Positions 60,320 through 64,000 of a stretch of 64,000 nt of DNA are shown here, piece by piece. The stretch lies in assembly GCA_910586205.1 (NCBI GenBank), contig CAJUGD010000019.1, positions 1 to 64,000 on the forward strand, given 5' to 3'. The DNA comes from an uncultured Lachnospiraceae bacterium (GTDB lineage Bacteria > Bacillota > Clostridia > Lachnospirales > Lachnospiraceae). Below the pieces are notes generated by a model that ran no database searches, was not told where the DNA came from, and worked only from the letters and a program-made list of their open reading frames with translations. How positions within the stretch are numbered: the first letter of the stretch is position 1; each line of letters begins with the position of its first letter. A program made the translations under genes and the position numbers.

Positions 60320-60463
60320 ATGATGCAGGTTGCAGGTAGTTTGATAACCAATGGATTAAAGGTGGTGATTTTTGTGGTGATTGCCTATGCGGGGATCATC
60401 GGAGGTAAGAAATTAAGAGATAAAAAGGATGCCGAGAAGGCTCTTGAGAGCCAGGGCAGATAG
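60320..60463 (+). CDS. 47-residue single-span membrane protein
   Basis: ATG at 60320 follows GGAGGT at 60304-60309. The frame encodes MMQVAGSLITNG, one hydrophobic segment at about residues 13-28 (LKVVIFVVIAYAGIIGG) and a charged tail ending ALESQGR. It ends 17 bases before alaS. It is not recognised as a known family; coding potential rests on a good ribosome binding site, the membrane helix and the tight spacing to alaS. Confidence 0.65.
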   Translation: MMQVAGSLITNGLKVVIFVVIAYAGIIGGKKLRDKKDAEKALESQGR

Positions 60464-60480
60464 TGCGGAGGACATAAGAC

Positions 60481-63123
60481 GTGAAAAAGTACGGCGTAAA
60501 TGAATTGAGAAGAATGTTTCTGGAGTTTTTTGAGAGCAAGGGACATTTGGTGCATAAGAGTTTTTCTTTGGTGCCTCATAATGACAACAGCCTTTTGCTG
60601 ATCAACTCCGGGATGGCGCCCTTAAAGCCATATTTTACAGGACAGGAGATCCCGCCTAAGAGACGAATGGCCACCTGCCAGAAGTGTATTCGGACCGGGG
60701 ATATTGACAATATCGGCAAGACGGCGCGGCATGGGACTTTTTTCGAAATGCTGGGTAATTTTTCATTTGGAGATTATTTTAAGGATGAAGCAATCCACTG
60801 GTCCTGGGAATTTTTGACGGAGGTGGTAGGGCTTTCTCCTGACCGTCTGTATCCATCCATCTATCTGGAGGACGACGAGGCATTTGAGATTTGGAATAAA
60901 AAGATCGGCATTTCTGCAGAACGGATCTTCCGTTTTGGCAAGGAGGACAACTTTTGGGAGCATGGGGCTGGTCCCTGCGGTCCCTGCTCAGAGATCTATT
61001 ATGACCGGGGCGAAAAGTATGGCTGCGGCAAGCCTGGCTGTACGGTAGGATGTGAATGTGACCGGTATATTGAAGTATGGAATAATGTATTTACTCAGTT
61101 TGAGAATGACGGACATGGCAATTATACTGAGCTGATTCAGAAAAATATTGATACGGGTATGGGGTTAGAGCGTCTGGCCGTTGTGGTACAGGACGTGGAC
61201 TCTTTGTTTACCGTGGACACCAATAAGGCTCTTTTGGACGCGGTATGTGCCATGGCACATACCGAATATTTGGCAGATGAAAAGAAGGATGTTTCTCTGC
61301 GCATTATTGCAGACCATGTTAAGTCCTGTACCTTTATGATCTCAGACGGCATTATGCCATCTAATGAAGGCAGAGGCTATGTTCTGCGCCGTCTCTTGCG
61401 CCGTGCGGCCCGCCACGGAAGGCTTCTTGGAATCGAAGGAAGATTTATGGCAGAGCTGGCTGAGACTGTAATTTCCCTTTCCAAAGACGGTTATCCGGAG
61501 CTGGAGGAAAAAAGGGTCATGATTCTCAAGGTTCTGACCGAGGAGGAAGAAAAGTTTAACCGTACCATTGACCAGGGCCTTTCTATTCTGGCAGAAATGG
61601 AAGAAGACATGGCCAAAAAGGGTGAGGACGTGCTTTCCGGAAGGGATGCCTTTAAATTGTATGATACCTATGGCTTTCCGCTGGATCTGACCATTGAGCT
61701 TCTTCAGGAAAAACACATGACCGTGGATCAGGACGGTTTTGCAGAGGCAATGGAGGAACAGAGAAAGAAAGCCCAGGGCGCCAGAAAGACCACCAATTAC
61801 ATGGGGGCAGACGTGACGGTGTATCAGTCGATCCCTGCCGAGATTACCAGCAGATTTGTGGGCTATGACCGATTGGTTCACGGTTCAAAGATCACTGTGC
61901 TCACCACAGAGTCTGAGCTGGCAGAGGCATTGACAGACGGACAGAGAGGCACCATTCTGGTAGACGAGACGCCGTTTTACGGCACTATGGGCGGACAGGC
62001 CGGAGACACCGGTGTGATTGAGAACGGCAACGGCAGCTTTGTGGTGGAGGACACTATTCATCTTTTAGGCGGCAAGATCGGACATGTGGGCCGGATGGTA
62101 TCTGGCATGTTTACCGTAGGAGAGAACGTTGAACTGAAGGTAGGGGTTCAGGCACGGCGTTCTACGGAAAAGAACCACAGCGCCACTCATCTTTTGCAGA
62201 AGGCACTGCGTATGGTATTAGGGGAGCATGTAGAACAGGCAGGTTCTTTAGTGACTCCTGACCGCCTCCGGTTTGACTTTACTCATTTTTCTGCCATGAC
62301 TAAGGATGAGATTCGGAAAGCAGAGGATTTAGTAAATAAAGAGATCCAGGATAACCTGGATGTGATCACGCAGGAGATGAGTCTGGATGAAGCGAAAAAG
62401 ACAGGCGCTATGGCGCTTTTTGGCGAAAAATATGGCGAGACGGTACGTGTGGTCAAAATGGGCGATTTCTCTACGGAGCTTTGCGGCGGTACTCACGTGG
62501 CTCATACTGGCCAGATTCATGCGTTTAAGATTTTATCCGAAGCCGGAATTGCAGCCAATGTCCGCAGAATTGAGGCACTGACCGGCGAAGGGCTGATGGC
62601 TTATTACCAAAAAACAGAAGAAGATCTGCACCAAGCGGCCAAGGCAGCCAAGACTGCCCCGGCAGATCTGAAGGCTCGGATCGAGGCTATGACCGAGGAA
62701 CTGAAAGCTCTCCATTCAGAAAATGAGAAACTAAAGGCCCGTCTTGCCAAGGATTCTTTGGGCGATGTTATGGATCGGGTGCGGGAGATCAATGGCGTAA
62801 AAGTGCTTGCAGCCAAGGTTATGGATGCAGATATGAACAATTTGCGCAGCTTAGGCGATCAGCTTAAGGAAAAGCTGGGCGAGGGCGTGATTGTTTTGGC
62901 CTCTTCATCAGAAGGAAAAGTCAGCTTGATGGCCACTGCTACTGACGGCGCTCAGAAAAAAGGCGCTCATGCCGGGAATCTGATTAAAGCCATTGCCGGC
63001 CTGGTAGGGGGCGGCGGCGGCGGACGTCCCAACATGGCTCAGGCCGGAGGAAAGAATCCTTCAGGAATAGATGCTGCTTTGGAGAAAGTGTATGAGGCGG
63101 CGGCAGAGCAGATAAAAGGGTAA
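60481..63123 (+). CDS. alaS: Alanyl-tRNA synthetase
   Basis: 880 residues, full length. The class II core (NSGMAPLKPYFTGQEIPPKRR, RTGDIDNIGKTARHGTFFEMLGN), the editing domain with NHSATHLLQKALR and CGGTH, and a C-terminal DHHA1-type part with a glycine-rich stretch (GGGGGGRPNMAQAGG). GTG start preceded by GGAGG. It charges tRNA-Ala and edits mischarged Ser/Gly. Confidence 0.97.
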   Translation: MKKYGVNELRRMFLEFFESKGHLVHKSFSLVPHNDNSLLLINSGMAPLKPYFTGQEIPPKRRMATCQKCIRTGDIDNIGKTARHGTFFEMLGNFSFGDYFKDEAIHWSWEFLTEVVGLSPDRLYPSIYLEDDEAFEIWNKKIGISAERIFRFGKEDNFWEHGAGPCGPCSEIYYDRGEKYGCGKPGCTVGCECDRYIEVWNNVFTQFENDGHGNYTELIQKNIDTGMGLERLAVVVQDVDSLFTVDTNKALLDAVCAMAHTEYLADEKKDVSLRIIADHVKSCTFMISDGIMPSNEGRGYVLRRLLRRAARHGRLLGIEGRFMAELAETVISLSKDGYPELEEKRVMILKVLTEEEEKFNRTIDQGLSILAEMEEDMAKKGEDVLSGRDAFKLYDTYGFPLDLTIELLQEKHMTVDQDGFAEAMEEQRKKAQGARKTTNYMGADVTVYQSIPAEITSRFVGYDRLVHGSKITVLTTESELAEALTDGQRGTILVDETPFYGTMGGQAGDTGVIENGNGSFVVEDTIHLLGGKIGHVGRMVSGMFTVGENVELKVGVQARRSTEKNHSATHLLQKALRMVLGEHVEQAGSLVTPDRLRFDFTHFSAMTKDEIRKAEDLVNKEIQDNLDVITQEMSLDEAKKTGAMALFGEKYGETVRVVKMGDFSTELCGGTHVAHTGQIHAFKILSEAGIAANVRRIEALTGEGLMAYYQKTEEDLHQAAKAAKTAPADLKARIEAMTEELKALHSENEKLKARLAKDSLGDVMDRVREINGVKVLAAKVMDADMNNLRSLGDQLKEKLGEGVIVLASSSEGKVSLMATATDGAQKKGAHAGNLIKAIAGLVGGGGGGRPNMAQAGGKNPSGIDAALEKVYEAAAEQIKG

Positions 63124-63290
63124 ACAGTAACCCCTCATGCCCCGCTTAGGGCACCACCATAAATGAAAGAGGGGTTACTGTGCGCCTCCGGCGGATGCAC
63201 ACAAAATGCCAAAAACGTGCATTTTGGCGCTGTACGGTCAGCGCAGCAAGTGCGCAGACCTACAGCAAGGATTCGAGACTTTCACAGTAA
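63124..63290. repeat. Structured intergenic element after alaS
   Basis: ACAGTAACCCCTC (63124-63136) pairs exactly with GAGGGGTTACTGT (63169-63181). Further stems follow: GCGCCTCCGGCGGATG, CAAAATGC/GCATTTTG around 63198-63226, and GCGCA/TGCGC near 63240-63255. ACAGTAAC occurs again at about 63281. No T run directly follows the first stem. It may end alaS transcription, be a dispersed repeat, or make a structured RNA; it fills most of the 317 bases before rpsU. Confidence 0.5.
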
Positions 63291-63336
63291 CAATAACTGC
63301 CGGACAACAAATTTCCCCAGGTTTTGCAAAAAATAG

Positions 63337-63364
63337 TTGACGAATACGGATTTTATGTTATAAT
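63337..63364 (+). promoter_or_regulatory. Promoter of rpsU
   Basis: TTGACG at 63337-63342 and TATAAT at 63359-63364, spacer 16, with TGT before the -10 (extended). Confidence 0.7.
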
Positions 63365-63440
63365 TTAAGCAGTGCGAATAAATACCCAAACAGTTGTATT
63401 ATGCACAAGTACACAACTGGAGGGAGGTTAGGTGTGAGCG

Positions 63441-63617
63441 ATGTCGAACGTAATTGTTAAAGAAAACGAAAGCCTGGACAGTGCGCTGCGCAGATTTAAA
63501 AGAAACTGCGCAAAAGCAGGGATTCAGCAAGAGATTCGTAAAAGAGAGCATTACGAGAAGCCAAGCGTCAGACGTAAGAAAAAGTCTGAAGCCGCAAGAA
63601 AACGTAAATTTAATTAA
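63441..63617 (+). CDS. rpsU: 30S ribosomal protein bS21
   Basis: 58 residues, opening SNVIVKENESLDSALRRFKR, then CAKAGIQQEIRKREHYEKPS and a basic tail RRKKKSEAARKRKFN. This is bS21, full length for Firmicutes. AGGGAGG lies about 14 bases before the ATG. It has its own promoter and terminator. Confidence 0.95.
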   Translation: MSNVIVKENESLDSALRRFKRNCAKAGIQQEIRKREHYEKPSVRRKKKSEAARKRKFN

Positions 63618-63626
63618 GCGTTTCAA

Positions 63627-63656
63627 AATCCTCAGTCATAAGGCTGAGGATTTTTT
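63627..63656 (+). terminator. Intrinsic terminator after rpsU
   Basis: ATCCTCAG (63628-63635) pairs with CTGAGGAT (63644-63651), followed by a run of T to 63656. Confidence 0.85.
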
Positions 63657-63664
63657 CGTACAAT
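63635..63664 (+). promoter_or_regulatory. Candidate sigma-E promoter of yqfC
   Basis: GTCATAAG at 63635-63642 and CGTACAAT at 63657-63664 with a 14-base spacer resemble the mother-cell sigma-E consensus (KMATATT, CATACAMT). It lies within the rpsU terminator hairpin, 22 bases before the yqfC start. Confidence 0.45.
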
Positions 63665-63685
63665 AATAGTAATTACAGATTCAGG

Positions 63686-63967
63686 ATGATGGGACTCTTG
63701 TTTGAGCAGATGAAAATTGCAGCGGCAGACAATCTAAAGCTGCCAAAGGATGTAATTCTTGGTGAGGCTCTGGTATCTTTTATAGGGCGGACCAGTGTGA
63801 TTGTAGAGAATTATCGGGGAATCTTAATCTATGACGATCAGACCGTAAAGCTGCAGGCAAAAAACTGTAAACTGCAGTTTAAAGGAAAACGGCTTCATAT
63901 TGATTATTATAACCATGATGAGATGAAGATCAGCGGGCTGATCCAGTCTATGGAATTTGGAGATTAA
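63686..63967 (+). CDS. yqfC: YabP/YqfC-family sporulation protein
   Basis: 93 residues. LKLPKDVILGEALVSFIGRTSVIVENYRGI and YDDQTVKL...LQFKGKRLHID match the YqfC/YabP family, needed for sporulation and usually under sigma-E. In Bacillus the gene is followed by yqfD; the window ends 33 bases later. The first ATG of two adjacent ATGs is chosen; the ribosome binding site (TTCAGG) is weak. Confidence 0.88.
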   Translation: MMGLLFEQMKIAAADNLKLPKDVILGEALVSFIGRTSVIVENYRGILIYDDQTVKLQAKNCKLQFKGKRLHIDYYNHDEMKISGLIQSMEFGD

Positions 63968-64000
63968 ACAAGGTTAAGAATATTTTGGTAACAGTTCAGA

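Noticed and set aside
1..64000. tRNA, rRNA, CRISPR or prophage genes
   Set aside because: None was recognised on either strand by reading; a dedicated scan (tRNAscan, CRISPR finder) would be needed to exclude weak cases.

Overview
The window reads as chromosome of a low-to-mid GC, spore-forming Firmicute, most likely a Clostridia/Lachnospiraceae member. Supporting signs are the Firmicutes block ylxM-ffh-rpsP-khpA-rimM-trmD-rplS-lepB-rbgA-rnhB, der-plsY-gpsA, the sporulation genes spoIVA and yqfC, a PPi-type phosphofructokinase, LoaP, and strong AGGAGG ribosome binding sites with TTG/GTG starts. No rRNA, tRNA, CRISPR array, integrase or transposase was seen.

Layout. (1) 1-12.1 kb: an AT-rich surface-glycan cluster of aminotransferase, methyltransferases, a HAD-type hydrolase and several glycosyltransferases. 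Seven of its proteins carry the same Rossmann-like GxGxxG module, placed at either end of otherwise unrelated enzymes. (2) 12.2-28.0 kb: housekeeping genes for sugar phosphorylation, SRP, ribosome maturation, protein export, RNase HII, PRPP synthesis, Der GTPase and phospholipid synthesis. (3) 28.05-45.4 kb: a divergent XRE regulator and a 51-residue peptide with overlapping control region. These are followed by loaP and a tightly packed 16-kb polysaccharide operon with CapD-type dehydratase, initiating phosphosugar transferase, flippase, polymerase, glycosyltransferases, LicD, GDPD, a CTP:glycerol-3-phosphate-type cytidylyltransferase and a GtrB/GtrII pair. It also holds an aldolase, a PLP decarboxylase and a class IV aminotransferase. 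(4) 45.5-50.8 kb: a branched-chain amino acid (Liv) ABC transporter in two transcription units. (5) 50.9-57.9 kb: PPi-phosphofructokinase, a small HD hydrolase, spoIVA, a metallo-beta-lactamase ribonuclease, RNase HI and an exported DUF1311-like protein, with three 134-bp tandem repeats after spoIVA. (6) 58-64 kb: a chemoreceptor, a 47-residue membrane peptide, alaS, rpsU (58 aa) and yqfC.

How it works together. The two glycan clusters each encode parts of an envelope polymer. The second has the core of a Wzx/Wzy pathway and is probably read through with the help of the NusG paralog LoaP from one consensus promoter near 28.48 kb. The first lacks visible flippase and polymerase genes and probably begins upstream of the window.

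Most interesting non-genic signals: a 166-bp hairpin element with perfect 20-bp terminal inverted repeats between ylxM and ffh, a LexA-box-like palindrome before ylxM, a 34-bp x3 and a 134-bp x3 tandem repeat, a sigma-E-like promoter embedded in the rpsU terminator, and a structured element after alaS. All functional calls rest on reading motifs by eye; no database search was run.
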